A DNA stretch of 64,000 bases from Bactrocera neohumeralis (taxonomy: Eukaryota; Arthropoda; Insecta; Diptera; Tephritidae): assembly GCF_024586455.1 (NCBI RefSeq), contig NC_065919.1:39408839-39472838 (forward strand). The letters are read 5' to 3'. Of this stretch, positions 34,085-46,900 are shown piece by piece. The translations under genes and the position numbers were made by a program. Position 1 is the first letter of the stretch, and each line of letters begins with the position of its first letter. The notes under the pieces are model-generated. The model did not search any database. It was not told the DNA's origin and saw nothing but the letters and a program-made list of their open reading frames with translations.

Positions 34085-35338
34085 CTTCTTCTCTTCTTTA
34101 TTGGCGTTGACACCGCTTACGCGATAATAGCCGAGTTATAACAGCGCGCCAGTCGTTTCTTCTTTTCGCTACGTGGCGCCAATTGGATATTCCAAGCAAA
34201 GCCAGGTCCTTCCCCACCTGGTCCTTCCAACGGAGGGGAGGTCTTCCTCTTCCTCTGCTTTCCCCGGCGGGTACTGCGTCGAATACTTTCAGAGCTGGAG
34301 TGTTTTCGTCCATTCGACAACATGACCTTTGCATATCCAGCGTAGTCGCTGTCTTTTAATTCGCTGAACTATGTCAATGTCGTCATATATCTCATACAGC
34401 TCATCGTTCCATCGAATGCGATATTCGCCGTGACCAACGCACAAAGGACCATAAATCTTTCTCACAACTTTTCTCTCGAAAACTCGCAATGTCGACTCAT
34501 CAGTTGTTGTCATCCTCCAGGCCGCTGCACCATATAGCAGGACGGGAATTATGAGTGATTTATAGAGTTTGGTGCCACGACCGCTTGTTTGATGACAGGA
34601 GATATCTCGTCTTGCATTGCTTCCTTGTTCAGTCTGGAGAAAGTAGAACTAACGGCGCGGGTGTTGAGGCCAATGATATCAATATCATCGGCATACGCCA
34701 GCAGCTGTACACTCTTATAAAATTGTACCTTCTCTCTATTTAAGTTCTGCAGCTCTTTATTTTCTCCAGCAGTAGATTAAAGAAGTCACACGATAGGGAT
34801 TCGCCTTGTCTGAAACCTCGTTTGGTATCGAACGACTCGGAGAGGTCCTTCCCGACCCTGGCGGAGCTTTTGGTATTGCGCAACGTCAAACAGTCAATTC
34901 AGACATCGCGGCATAAAGGCAGCTCCTTTTCGTGCTGTCGAAAGCAGCTTTGAAATCGACGAAGAGGTGGTGTGTGTCGATTCTCTTTCACGGGTCTTTT
35001 CCAAGATTTGGCGCATAGTGAATATCTGGTCAGTTGCTGATTTGCCAGGTCTAAAGCCACACTGATAAGGTCCAATAATCCACAATACGCTGGATAGAAC
35101 CTTATATGCGATGTTGAGGAGGCTTACCCCACGGTAGTTGGCGCAGATTGTGGGGTCTCCTTTTTTTGGATTGGGCATAGCACATTAAAGTTCCAATCGT
35201 TGGGCATGCTTTCGTCCGACCATATTTTTACAAAGAAGCTGATGCATTCTCTTATCAGTTCTTCACCGCCGTGTTTGACTAGCGGCCGGCAATCCGTCGG
35301 CCCCTGCCGCTTTGTTGTTCTTCAGGCGGGCAAATAAA
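34085..35338 (-). pseudogene. RTE-like retrotransposon copy with internal deletions
   Basis: It has the same family motifs as the copy at 21485, on the minus strand. Near 35300 is 'LKNNKAAGADGLPA'-coding sequence, then 'KKGDPTICANYRGVSLLNIA' and '[12 protein letters not shown]' at about 35040-35170. Fragments around the RT active site (34670-34690) and 'QGESLS' (34790-34810) follow. The C-terminal block includes 'ERKVVRKIYGPLCVGHGEYR' at about 34420-34490 and 'GRGRPPLRWKDQVGKDLALL', ending near 34098. Several frameshifts and deletions are present. The tail at 34085-34110 reads, on the minus strand, AATAAAGAAGAGAAGAAG. Confidence 0.85.
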
Positions 35339-35439
35339 TCAGTCCTTTACTTAAATTGAATCATTTCAGTCAAATATTAATAATGGATTTGTTTTTACCA
35401 TCATATGACCCGAAATGGAAGCAGGTATTCAATAGTTTG

Positions 35440-36250
35440 AAAACAAAAAGTTCAGGTGCAACCGAATATTTTACACTCTTGGAGAAAATGTTTCCTGGGT
35501 TTCATTAGGGTACCTCACTTAAAATCACCAAAAATGGGGCAAAGTTAGTTAATTTCAATTGTCTATCTGACACACCGATATTTTCGGTCAAAAGTCAACT
35601 ATAAATACTGGGTTCCTAGGGACATGAACAGTTTTGTTTGAATTTGGACAATTTTTAGCCACAATGTGGCATAGTTTATAGGAATTATTGGTGCAAAGGT
35701 TTGGCCCGTTATAACAATGGTTTTCTGATAAGTGAACTGGAAAGTGAAAGAATCAAATGTAATTTAAAATTGTGTTATATGGAAAGTATGTGTTGCTGCA
35801 GCCCGATTTTGCCCATTTTCACATGGGTTCCCATAAAGCCTTCTAATATAATGTCGCTGGTGTATTTAGTTATTTAGTTATTGATTTATTGCGCTTTTTT
35901 AGTTTTGAACAGTATCGTTATATGGGGATTAAGCAGGGTTATCTTCCGCTTTCATTCATTTTCACACTGTCGATAGAAGTTCTTATATTATTTGCTCTCA
36001 GCAAATTTAGTTGTTGTTAATAATTTAGGAGACATGTTCATTAAACTTATTTCGGGGCGGGACCGCGCCCACTTCATTTACATTTTTTGTCCACAGGTGG
36101 CCCTTGCTACTGCGATTCCCTGTACAAAATTGCAGTTTTAAATCTTAATTTAGTGGTTAGTAATGGAGCTTTATAGATCTTTCGGTTAATGACACTTTGT
36201 GGGCGTGGCAGTGATCGGATTACGCCCATTTACGTAATTTTTTTTGTACT
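35440..36250 (+). repeat. family C Helentron-like repeat, head and body
   Basis: The head hairpin is GTTCAGGTGCAACCGAA, then 'attttacactcttggagaaa'. Body text matches 17356-18130 ('ggaaagtgaaagaatc', 'ttcggttaatgacactttgt', 'gtgggcgtggcagtgatcgg'). It is cut off before the microsatellite and tail. Confidence 0.75.
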
Positions 36251-39200
36251 AAGATAAGGGTTTGCCATTATGCCTTACAAATTATTTCAAGCAAGAGACC
36301 TCCCAGCCAAGGTTGAGACCAGGCACGATAAAGTCATTAATCATTAGTCCATAGCGTTCCTCATTGGCTGTAACATATTTCTTTAATTGAAATTTCAAGT
36401 AAGCACTAGTAGCAATATTATTTAGAAACAATATAAATTGGTTTAAGGGATTTTCCCTTTGTTATACTTTTATTTTGAAGTATCCAATTTGATTCCAGCT
36501 ACCACTACTAATTCGTATCTTATTTGCTCAAAGTAGTAGTCTGGTAACTTATGCCTATTTTCATGACTTCTTGGTGGGAAGGTGGTTTTTTTATAGGAAA
36601 ATAAAATGAATTATCTTGAATATTTAGAGTGTTTTTATTTACATATTGAAAATAATAAAAAAAAAAATAAAATTATTTGAAAATTTAATACTTTATTACT
36701 ATTATTATTGTCACTCGAAGTTAGAACCTCAAAAGAAATGCACGTGGGTGGCCCGGGAGATTTTGGCTCTTGATGTTATCTGAAATCAAATATTCTTGAT
36801 TTTTTTTTTATCTATAGACATGACATTCTGGTCGGAACTACTGAAGTTAAATTTCAAGGGTAAATAACAAAATGGCGGACTTTGAAACTAAAAGTCCTTT
36901 TATTTTAGCAAAGAAAGGGTTGTGAAATAAAAAGTTAGTGGTGAAAAAACTCTCGTTAGTACCGACGAGAACATGCATATGTAGAACAGCCTGTTAAAAT
37001 TTGAAAGCAATCGGTTCAGTAGAAAAAAAGTTAGGACCCAGGCCGACCAGAAAAACAATGTTTTGAGAAAAACGCGTTTAAAGTTCAACAACTCGGAGAG
37101 AGAGGACTCCGAGGCGCTCTAGGAAACTCGTTATAACTCCCGAAATATTTCGAATTTCTGTCCGAAATTTTCACAGTAAATTCTCAAGTCAGTGTACTTC
37201 ATCAAAATCCTTAACTTTCTTGCTTAACGTTATCACTCACATATTCCCGCTATATACACCCAGATCTATGAAGATTTCCCATGCCATTAAAAATATTTGT
37301 ATAAAACGCTAATTAAAGTGTTGTTGAACAAGGATATCTCTATCTACAAAAACAATTCCGGTTCGCACTCAAATGTTTGATCGAACTTTTTCAAGTAGCA
37401 AAATTATTGCAGCCGCCGCAATGCTTTCTTGCTGCACGTGTTGCCACTCCGCTAATTCTTTGTTCTGCTTTCAGTCTTTTGCACATTCCCTTCATTTTAC
37501 ACACGGAATCAGAATGTTCTGCTATTTGTTTAACAAATTACTCTGTCTGTGAGCCTTAGGACATTTGTAAGAAAAGAAATACGCATTGCGCTCGACATAT
37601 TTGGGCAATAGTGGGTGGGAACTGGCCAGCAATTATTTATTTGCATGTACCCAATATGCCTAAATGAATTTCTTTTCCTTTGCTGCGTATGTCCTGAACC
37701 TGTATATTCCCAAAGAGGAGGCTACAGCGGAGGAAGAAGAGGGTGTTCTCTTTGTGCGCGTACTTCTGACTACCCTCAGGGGCAGATTTGTGGGTAAGAG
37801 AACTTTTTCTGAATTCATTCGTGATTAGCAGAAATTAGAGATTAACGTGCTACCAAGGTGCTTAACTCGCTCATTAACTCGCTTGGCTTAGTCCACCTCC
37901 CATATTACGATCTTAATTTATTTGCCTTTAATTAGACATATTTCCCCGAAGGTCTTATTTGTACATTGCTGAATTGCCTGCGAATACCACCTAAATTTCC
38001 TTTATCGTGAGAGCTTATGCCTAGTTTAATTGCTTTGCGATATACGCATTCAGATATTTTTATCTGAAAGCGCGACACACTCTTACTTGTGTGTGTGCGT
38101 GTAATGACCAACTGCGCAGTGCACCACTTCATCATAAATCACGTGATTTATATTTTTACCATTCATAATGATTTAAGATGGGTGTGTACTGTTGGCAAAT
38201 GGTTGTATTGATGTAAGAGTCATTAGCTTTTTTTCCATTTTGTTTGCGTACCAGTGAGAACACGCCGTAACTACATAAGCACCCGCGAGGTTATACCACC
38301 AACGTACGCAAATGAAAGGGCACAAATCTCATATTTTTATGTTCCAAAGAAAAGGGAAAAAGTGAGGCCGAAGTATCCTTCGAATGGCGACCAAATAAAA
38401 GTTTCGAAACTGAAATTTTCTTAGCAAACTGCAATTACATTTGTGCAAGAAATAATAAAAGACTTGCAGATGGTCTAGCCGATTTTTCGTGATCTCGGAT
38501 AATTCTTTCAAATGAAAAGCTACAATTTAAATAAAGACAATTTTAGAATTTGAAAGTAATTTAGGAAATAAGTCTCTTGTGTTAGTGAAAAAAGTTTTTC
38601 TCGGAAAAAAATTTTAACACAAAAAATGTAGAGAGTACTAAAACTCAACGAAGTACAGGTCCAGAAGCTTCTGTAACGGAAGTAAACAACAAAGTTCGTC
38701 AAAACAAAAGTCGCTCTAAAGTCATTTTGAAGACTCAAAACCAGATAGACAGACGCAATTTTTTTTGCCATGGTGAAAATTTTTACGAAACGAAGTCAGT
38801 CACGAACGTCGGCAGCATCATTAAGAAAAAAGACCCAATGTGTGTTTTTGCTCAAAGACAAAAATTGAAGATAATAATCGAAATAACTTTCGTCTCGAAC
38901 TAGAACCTTAATAACTTTCACTCAGTGAAAAGAAATAGTTGTGGTACCGTGTTGCCCAAATTCTTAGAATAATGTGACAAAAGTACTACACTGTAGGTAT
39001 AAAACTAAAAACGTTTATATAAAATAAATATAAATATTGTTAAAATAACAACTTTAGAGAATTAGAAATAAATTAAGAAATATATATTCTCAAATTGCAA
39101 CCTCCTTGAAGGGTGAAAGTTCAAAATTTGAAAGGAAACCTTAGTTCTGATCGAATTTTCTAAGTAAAGAGTTTTCAGTAGGCTTACAGATGAAACTATT

Positions 39201-39689
39201 TTTCGGTGGAGTTTTAAATTTATTTTTTTTTATTTGCTATAAATTTAGATTAAGTGTACAACAAAGTAAAAAGTTATATTTTCGTAAAATAGGCTAGCGA
39301 ATAGTAGAATTACTAGCTGCCAATAGTAAATAACTGTATAAGGCAGATTATAAATCAAAGCTGTTGTTATGTATGTTCCGATATATTTCTTATGTGTTTT
39401 CTTGATATACAGTTATAGCTACTGAAGAGAATTCGTTTATAAGTCACTCATCAAATTTGGAGTTTCCCAAAACAAAACCGTGATGTAGTATGTATATAAA
39501 ATCAGTGGTTTTCTCTAAACATATTTGGGATACTTTTTAATTTTTCTACAATGTGAAACATATATTTCTAATAAAGAAAAATATTTGATACACGTTTACT
39601 TTTATATTACGTATGTATCTATACAAATTTGTATACATTTAAATAGATATTTATATTAGTCTCTTCTTATATGTATGTATGTATATAAA
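36251..39689. other. unannotated AT-rich sequence, possible old repeat at 36700-37170
   Basis: The 36700-37170 segment has the look of a decayed transposon ('gagaaaaacgcgtttaaag', 'aacaactcggagagagagga'), but I cannot place it in a family. The remainder shows no gene; frames at 38329-38771 on the minus strand carry no recognisable domain. Confidence 0.35.
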
Positions 39690-40199
39690 AATTAATCGCA
39701 AAATGTGTTGCCAAGCGCATAACAACGCCTGGACCAATTTGGCCAATTCTTTTTTCTAAATGTTCGTTGAGGTTCAAAGATGGTTTTATTCAAATAATTG
39801 CCGGAAAACCCTTAAGACCAGCCCTTTTCTTTTTCCCATACAAACGAATAAATGTTTGTTCGTTAGAAACGCTAATGCTCGAGAACGGCTGCACCATCTT
39901 GATGAAATTTTCAGAGGTTGTTCGCTGTGGATCGGTGAAGGTTTAGAAAAAAAAACTGTAAGCTTTTCGTGAGGAAAAGTCGGAAAATTGGACAATTCCA
40001 AAAAGTAACTTTTTTTCATACAAAATTATTTTTTTTTAATTTTTTTTGTTTTGTTTTCCAATTATTTGAATCATTCAAATTTGTCGTTTGCTTTCTTTAT
40101 TCCGGCCATTCAAGATAAAATAAATTATTGAAAATTATTCAGTGAAAACGTTATGTGTGTTTCACACAAAGTGATCAATTACAGATTGACCACAAAGTG
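39690..40199 (+). mobile_element. possible 5' part of a Helitron
   Basis: Text such as 'aatgttcgttgaggttcaaag', 'aattgccggaaaaccctta' and 'gaacggctgcaccatcttga' resembles arthropod Helitron sequence from memory. It lies just upstream of the Helitron-coding remnant. No terminus was found. Confidence 0.35.
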
Positions 40200-40908
40200 G
40201 TCGCGCTAATATCGGTCGGCGTTCTTTTTGGCATCAACATACATTGGCAGCCCATGGCACATGGATGGGATGACATACGTGCGTTATTATTGATCGCGGT
40301 CAATTAGCACACGATCGTCACGATGTCAGAGTACGACTTTTCAAACAACAGTTACGATGTTTGATGGACTTTATCTTGAAGCAACGTGTGGTATATATGG
40401 TGCTGTTAGATGCTAGATGTACTCTGTTGAGTGGCAAAAAAGAGGACACTTTCTTACACCATATTGATGAAATCATTTCTGCAAAAATTCCTTATGCAGA
40501 GAAAGATCCAATATTAAGTATACGAAGTGATGAAAACCAATATGGTTTATGGACCTTGCGGACACCACAACCCCACTTCGGTTTGTAAGTCTGACAGTAA
40601 ATGCACGAAACACTATCCACGTGCATTTCTTTCGGAAACACAAACTGGAAATGATGGATATCCACCCTTCGGCGTCGCTCAGCATTCAATTTAGAAGAGT
40701 GAATATCGAAGTTGACAACACATGGACCGTACTATATTCGCCAGTGTTCTCTAATTCACATTCAAAATTCATATCAATATTGCAATTGGTTATTGGCCTT
40801 GAACGATACGGTCGATACATGAATTGCAATAAAGCACTTTGTGCCTCTCGCAATTAATTTGAAGAATGGCCAAAGAGTGTATTTCAACCCAGAGAATACA
40901 GAATTCCA
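40200..40908 (+). pseudogene. Helitron replication protein (RepHel) remnant
   Basis: Fragments in shifting plus-strand frames follow the N-terminal part of a Helitron Rep-helicase. They are 'STYIGSPWHMDGMTYVR' (about 40230-40285), 'QLAHDRHDVRVRLFKQQL' and 'LMDFILKQRVV' (40302-40395), 'MYSVEWQKRG' (about 40415-40445), 'HHIDEIISAKIP' (about 40460-40495), 'IEVDNTWTVLYSPVFSNSHS' (about 40708-40757) and 'LKNGQRVYFNPENTE' (about 40858-40900). Intact Helitron proteins have the order 'YxVEWQKRGLPHAHI', 'DxxISAEIP', 'xVDNRWVVPYSPxL' and 'HLENGQRVYF', so order and spacing fit. The two-His and Tyr nickase motifs and the helicase are missing or beyond the break. It directly abuts a family A repeat at about 40910. 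Confidence 0.8.
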
Positions 40909-40909
40909 T

Positions 40910-41505
40910 ACAAGCCCTTGATTCTGATCGTTCGGTTTGTATGGCAGCTATATGCTATAGTGAGCCGATCTGAATAATTTCTTCCGATATTACATTATTT
41001 CTATGAACAATAACTCATACCAAATTTCGTGAAGATATATCGTTAAATGAGGAAGTTTCCCATACAAGCATTTGATTCCGATCTTTCAGTTTGTATGGCA
41101 GCTATATGCTATAGTTAACCGATCTGAACAATTTCTTCGGAGATTACATTATTGCATTATATCTTGGTCAAATGTGAAAGTTTTCCATACAAGAACTTGA
41201 TTCCGATCGTTAAGTTTGTATGGCAGCTATATGATATAGTGGTCCGATATCGGCAGTTCCGACAAATGAGCAGCCTCTTGAAGAGAAAATGACGTTAGCA
41301 AAATTTGAAAATGATATCTTAAAAACTGAGGGACTAGTTCGTATATATACAGACAGACGGACAGACGGGCATGGCTAAATCGACTCAGCCCAACATACTG
41401 ATCATGTATATATACATATACTTTATAGGGTCTCAGACGCTTCCTTCTGGGTGTTATAAACTTCGTGACAAACTTAATATACCCTGTTCAGGGTATAAAA
41501 TATTT
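40910..41505 (+). repeat. family A DINE-1-like repeat with internal tandem units
   Basis: There are three degenerate units of the block 'gattccgatcgttcggtttg' + 'tatggcagctatatgctata', starting near 40920, 41074 and 41199. They are followed by the 'acagacagacggacagacgg' microsatellite (41350-41369), 'catggctaaatcgactcagc' and the tail hairpin TATACCCTGTTCAGGGTATA (41478-41497). The head is missing; the sequence begins at the Helitron remnant. Confidence 0.85.
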
Positions 41506-42189
41506 CAGATAAAAACAGCACAAAATGCTTTATAATATCTATATATGATAAATGATAATGATGAATGTTTATTTTTGACAGATAAATTGATTTATGGCAA
41601 ATTATTCATTCGATTTATTACACGAGTACTCTAGTATCATGTTGCGACAGAGTATAAACGTTTTGTTCACTCAACGGTTGTTTATAACATATAAAACCTA
41701 TCGACATACATAGATACAGAGCTATATATACATGCGTATAAAATATTAAAGGGGCAAGACGAATTGAAATCCGGGTGACAGCTTATCCGTCCGTCCAACT
41801 GGCCTTCCAAGCGGTAACTTGAGTAAAAATTGAGATGTCTTGATATACGAGTTTCTTTGCGCCTTGAGACGCCTGGTATTGCAGATAAACCGAATCAGAC
41901 CGTTACCATGCCCACAAAATCCGCTAAGTGAAACTTCGAAAGTAATATAACTAGCTCCATGTTAATATAAAAAACTGTAATTTGATACGGGGGACCGCAG
42001 TAGTAAGGAGCACTTGTGGGCTGAAGTGTTCTAAAACTTGGGTGTGACCCTGCCTGCAAATATCACACAAATTACTAAAGCTATATGAACTGAACTTGCG
42101 TTCGGTACATCCTCCGACAGAGTGAAAACGGGTGAAACCAGATGACAACCCCACCCACTCCCCCTATAACGGTTATATTTAAAGCTAAC

Positions 42190-42812
42190 ATCAATTTTGG
42201 AACCAGTATTAACACCAAAAACAATGTCAGCCTCCAAATCCAACACAGGGTAACTCTTGCCAAAAGGTGCTACTTCGGACTGAGTAGGCAATTGAGAAGT
42301 AAAGTCCTCTCTCGACAAACAAAAACAAACTCTACAAGTCACTCATTATTCCTGTCCTGCTATATGGTGCAGAGGCTTGGACTACGACAACAATTGATGA
42401 GTCGACGTTGCGAGTTTTCGAGATAAAAATTCTGCGAAAGACTTATAGACCTTTGCGCGTTGGCCACGGCGAATATCGCATTTGATGGAACGATGAGCTA
42501 TATGAGTTATACGACTACATTGACATACTTAGTTCAGCGAATCAAGAGACAGCGGCTGCGCTGGCTAGGTCATGTCGTACGTATGGACGAAAACACTCCA
42601 GCTTTGAAAGTATTCGACGCAATACCCGCCGGGGGAAGCAGAGGAAGAGGTAAACCTCCACTCCGTTGGAAGGACCAGGTGGAGAAAGATCTGGCTTCGT
42701 TTGGAATCTCCAATTGGCGCCACGTAGCGAAAAGAAGAAACGATTGGCGCGCTGTTGTTAATCGGCTAAAATCGCGTAAGCGGTGTCTACGCCAGTAAAA
42801 AAAGATATGATA
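42190..42812 (+). pseudogene. RTE-like retrotransposon, C-terminal part
   Basis: It starts in the thumb region ('FGTSINTKNNVSLQIQHRVT', 'AKRCYFGL', 'LRSKVLSRQTKT') and passes through frameshifted 'LLYGAEAWTTTTIDESTLRV'-coding sequence. From 42538 it gives a clean C-terminal block: 'RIKRQRLRWLGHVVRMDENT', 'GRGKPPLRWKDQVEKDLASF', 'NWRHVAKRRNDWRAVVNR' and a stop near 42798. The tail is GTAAAAAAAGAT. It is 5'-truncated. This block is absent from the copy at 21485 through deletion, so the two complement each other for reconstructing the family by alignment. Confidence 0.85.
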
Positions 42813-43156
42813 GAAAGTGGTCTCATAGGTGCTGGTGTCAAAATTGGACAAGGTGCCTGGCACCGCTCACCCTTTTAGGGGAAATTCTATACCTATACTT
42901 CAGGAATGACGCCACCAAATTATTTTGGTGTTGTTATGCTATAGTATGAGCCATGAAATGGGCTACAACAAGGCCTACTTCGCATATATCACAATTTTAA
43001 TTGCCATCTAATCCATTTTCTTAATCGTGTATAAATCGAGAGCAAACTATAATTAAATAAAACCTTGCAAAAATAGTACCTTTGAGGCAAAAGCTGACGA
43101 ATTCAGACCAGAATCTTATAATAGGCTCAATACTTCTTCCAGCGCCATATGTACTA

Positions 43157-43634
43157 CTGTGATCAAATTGAAAGGTGAATTTTTAATTTGTACTTCGCGA
43201 GTTTTTCGAATCGGTAATTTTTTTTCTGTAAGTAGGTAATACTGTAAGTGACATCTATGCTAAATTTTGCGCCAAAATATTCATTGTATTTGAGATACGC
43301 GTCGTTTTGTGAGGCTCTAAAAGTGAATTCTTCAACTTTTACTATGTCTGAATTGTTGAACAAAGAAGTGCGACAATGCACCATCTCATACTGCCTTGGT
43401 TATTCGTCGTCATTTCGCCACATTTTCAACTAATATCGTGCGGCAACCACCGCATTCGCCTAATTTACTTTCGTGTAACTTATGGCTATTCAACAAATTC
43501 ACATGAGCTTTTCCGAGGACAAGCTAAATCGAAGAAGGCTCTGATGGCCATCATGTCGGAGGATTTTTCCAAGTGTTGTGATGACTGGAAAATGCGTTGA
43601 AATGGACAAAATTCCTTTTTCGATTTGATCACAG
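43157..43634 (+). mobile_element. mariner-derived MITE with TA duplication
   Basis: The 478-bp element is bounded by CTGTGATCAAATTGAAAGG and, on the other strand, CTGTGATCAAATCGAAAAAG. It has TA on both sides (43155-43156, 43635-43636). It encodes remains of mariner transposase on the plus strand: 'DNAPSHTALVIRRHF' (catalytic Asp), 'STNIVRQPPHSPNL' and 'SKKALMAIMSEDFSKCCDDW', with a frameshift between them. The N-terminal half is deleted. It is the intact-ended sibling of the fragment at 7266. Confidence 0.9.
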
Positions 43635-43995
43635 TAGTATATTTATATAGCCATTTTCGGCTTTCAAGTCAATTTTAAACTCTACTTTTTGTTAAATTTT
43701 TGCAATATTTTAGTGAAGTTAAGGATATTCTAACCACTAGCTGAATATAATTTAATATGTCTAAATTAACCTAATGCTAAAATAACATTAACATAAATTT
43801 ATCGGACTAAGTATGCTTCAAGTTAGATTTCAAATAAAACTGTGACCCATTCCTAGCTTTTGAATAACTGATTTCTTTCGTAAAATTGGTTAATACAAAG
43901 TCTTATCAACACTCGAAAATAAGCTCCCGGTTTAGATCTTTGCAAGTTTTGAGAGTACATGTTCGGTTATATCCGAATTTCGCCCTGCCTTAATT

Positions 43996-46900
43996 GTTAA
44001 TTTTTGTTTTTGTAGCATTCATTGACTATGAGTTTCGGTGAAATGTGCATTATTTGAAGGCAACATATTTCATATTCTCCGAATTTCATTTAATGCTTTA
44101 TTTTTTCGAGTTTAATTCCATTTGGTTATTCTGTTGAACTGGCATTTGATCGATAAAACTGAAAAGAAACAGATTGTCATTCATCCTTATTTATTCATAA
44201 CAGTACAAAGGCAACTTTAACGCAGCTGTCAAAATGATAAAACGCGCATATCGATTCACACTCACATTTGTGCGTTTAAAAACCGTTGTAAATACCTACA
44301 ATCATTGACAATAACAAAGGAATTACACACATTAACAAAAACACATATTCGAATGAGGTTACAAATGCAAACAATTTTCAATGGCGGAATGATACATTTT
44401 ACTTTTATTGCATACATGAAATGACTTCAGCCTACACACACAGGCACACATGCGCGTTTTGGATGTATGCTCGCATTGTGGCGCTGTCATTACCTGACAT
44501 TTCGCCGTGATTGTCGTTTCGTTTTACCTTAATGTATTTAACGGAAAAGTATGCATAAGCACATTTTTTGAATGCGCTTGTGACAGTACGCGAAACAGGC
44601 GAAGCAGCGTGTATGTAAAGCCATTACAATGTCACTCATACGTCATGTACGACTATTTATCGTTTACCACCATACAAAGAAACACTTGCATCCATATGTG
44701 GGGGTAAGTGGGAGTGTAAAATCTATCTATGGAATTCAAGTACCAATAAATTGTATGAAGTGAAATAAAACCGCTTTTTTTATAGTTCAAGTAATCTTTC
44801 TACAGAGTTTTTGCTCAATGTGCCACATCGAGAATTTTTCATTGGAAGCGAAAAAATAAATTGTATTGAAGCCAGCAAAAAACCTTAAAACAAAGAAATA
44901 ACGGTATTCCAAAAACAATTATATATGATAATTTTATTAAGCATTGCATATAAACATAAATATATATATATGTGGTTATTTTATATTATTATTTTACTCA
45001 TATATGTAAAAGAAGTGTAAATGTGGTATGTAGAATATTAAGAGTGAAAGCGTTGTGCTTATTCGAGTAGCATTGCAATATTTCAAATTATTTGTGAAAC
45101 CATTTAGAGCACTTTTCAAGAAGAGATAGGCATTTGTCCATAATATATTGGATTCATTTTTATCTCAGTAAAGAATGAATGTTTTTTTTACCCATGGAAT
45201 AACTTATGGCATCGAACTACTGATAAGGCTATTATGAGTGCTTAACTATAGGATAATCGCTTTGAGAAGCTCTTAAGCTTGCAGGAAAAACTAGAAACAG
45301 GTCGGACAACTGAAATTTTTCTATTTATTACTGAATGACTATGAATACCTTACCGGCGACTACCGATCCCTGGTCAACTATTACAAGATCTTTCAACTTC
45401 GAGGCACATCAGAAAAGGTCTAGTGAGCTAATCAACCTCTGCAAACTTCATCTGTAGAGATTACAACTGGATATTGGGCTATGTCGAAAGGTTTCAACCT
45501 CAGTCTTGCAAAACTTAAAGAATGGAGAGGAAAGTACTTGGATATTGCGACCTCATCGCCTTCCATACCCTGGACTGAATTTTTAGCCTTACAGCATGAA
45601 TGCCTATTGGACAATATCCAACTATATGTTAAAACTCCGGATGAAAACTTACGTCCACCATATATGCAAACATACATATACGTCTTCATATTACCAGCTC
45701 GCAGCTATTTGAAAGTATTTACGACAATTAATATCCCATAAAGTTGCCATGATAAAATATTAATTAATTTAAGAACACACTCACTGAGAATTTATTTCGA
45801 TGACTGCTCGTGCAACCGCAGCAGTTTGTTTGCATTAAAGACTATTTCACCGGCAAATATCGTAATGAAAATCGGAAATGTATGTATGAAACCCACTGAA
45901 GGCTACGCGTGCTCGGGTGCTTCAGCACTGGCCAGGTGAGCCGGCCGGCCATTCGTGTGAGGTTTATTTATGGCCACCTTTGCGGAAGTTTATGCGTAGC
46001 CCGACGACGCACGCATACAAAAAAAGGAAAATACATACAATGTTGGCATTAAGTTTGCTGGGATGAAAGATAGGATTGGTGTGCATATGTGGCGTTTGAA
46101 CAGTGGCTCTTTTGCAAATAAAATGTTAAATGCTCCAACATAAAGCAAAAATAAATAACTATTATTTGATTACTCTCATTATTAAGGAAGTAATTAAGTA
46201 ATTGCAACAAGAATTACATCCTTTACTTGAAAAAGAAAGAAAAACGATGTATTATCATTCTTACCCATATGATCCACAAAAATGTGCTATTTACTAACTA
46301 TAAATTAATATAATTAACAATTCGGCTTCAAACAAGCAGATTTTATTGTTTATTTTATTTCTCATTGACAATGATTAACAATTTCTACAAAGTTAACTAA
46401 TACTAAAAGAAAGTGTCTAACGAACCCACTAAACTTCCAAACCGTATTAAATAGGTGAAATTTGTTTTCCCTCAAAAGCTATTCGCCTCTCCCCTGAATG
46501 CGTTAATGTTGCCACGTGTAAGGTCACGCAGCTCTCCAAGGGCTTATTTTTCGCCGCAAATTTTCGCTTGACACCCCTTCGAGTTGACAGTAATATGAGC
46601 GTCTATAAATTTGCATAACGCCTGCCTACTCTTTTTTCCCTGCCACTAGAGACGGCTAGCACATTTGCATTCCTAACTGAATTATGCCATGCGGCGAGTG
46701 ACTTATGTTTACGGTTGCGGTCGCATCACATTTCATACTAAGTTGTTGTTGTTGATGACTTCAGAAGAGCCTAGTTTTAACAATTTTTGGCAAGTTTATT
46801 CTGCTTTTTGTTTCGTTTGTTTACAGAAGCATTACATCAGCCCAATGCTTTGTGGTATAACAGCGCGTGAACTGCTTGCTTTCAACTGACAACGAAAGTA

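Larger units (their letters stand above)
41640..43995 (-). repeat. family C Helentron-like repeat holding two later insertions
   Basis: The tail at the left reads 'gttgcgacagagtataaacg', 'gttcactcaacggttgtt' and 'gaattgaaatccgggtgaca'. The head at the right reads 'acatgttcggttatatccga', near 43960-43995. An RTE copy (42190-42812) and a mariner MITE (43157-43634) lie inside it. Family C text reappears between and after them. Confidence 0.65.

Noticed and set aside
45432..45741. Overlapping frames on both strands, possible small gene
   Set aside because: No recognisable domain, no support for splicing, and both strands equally open.
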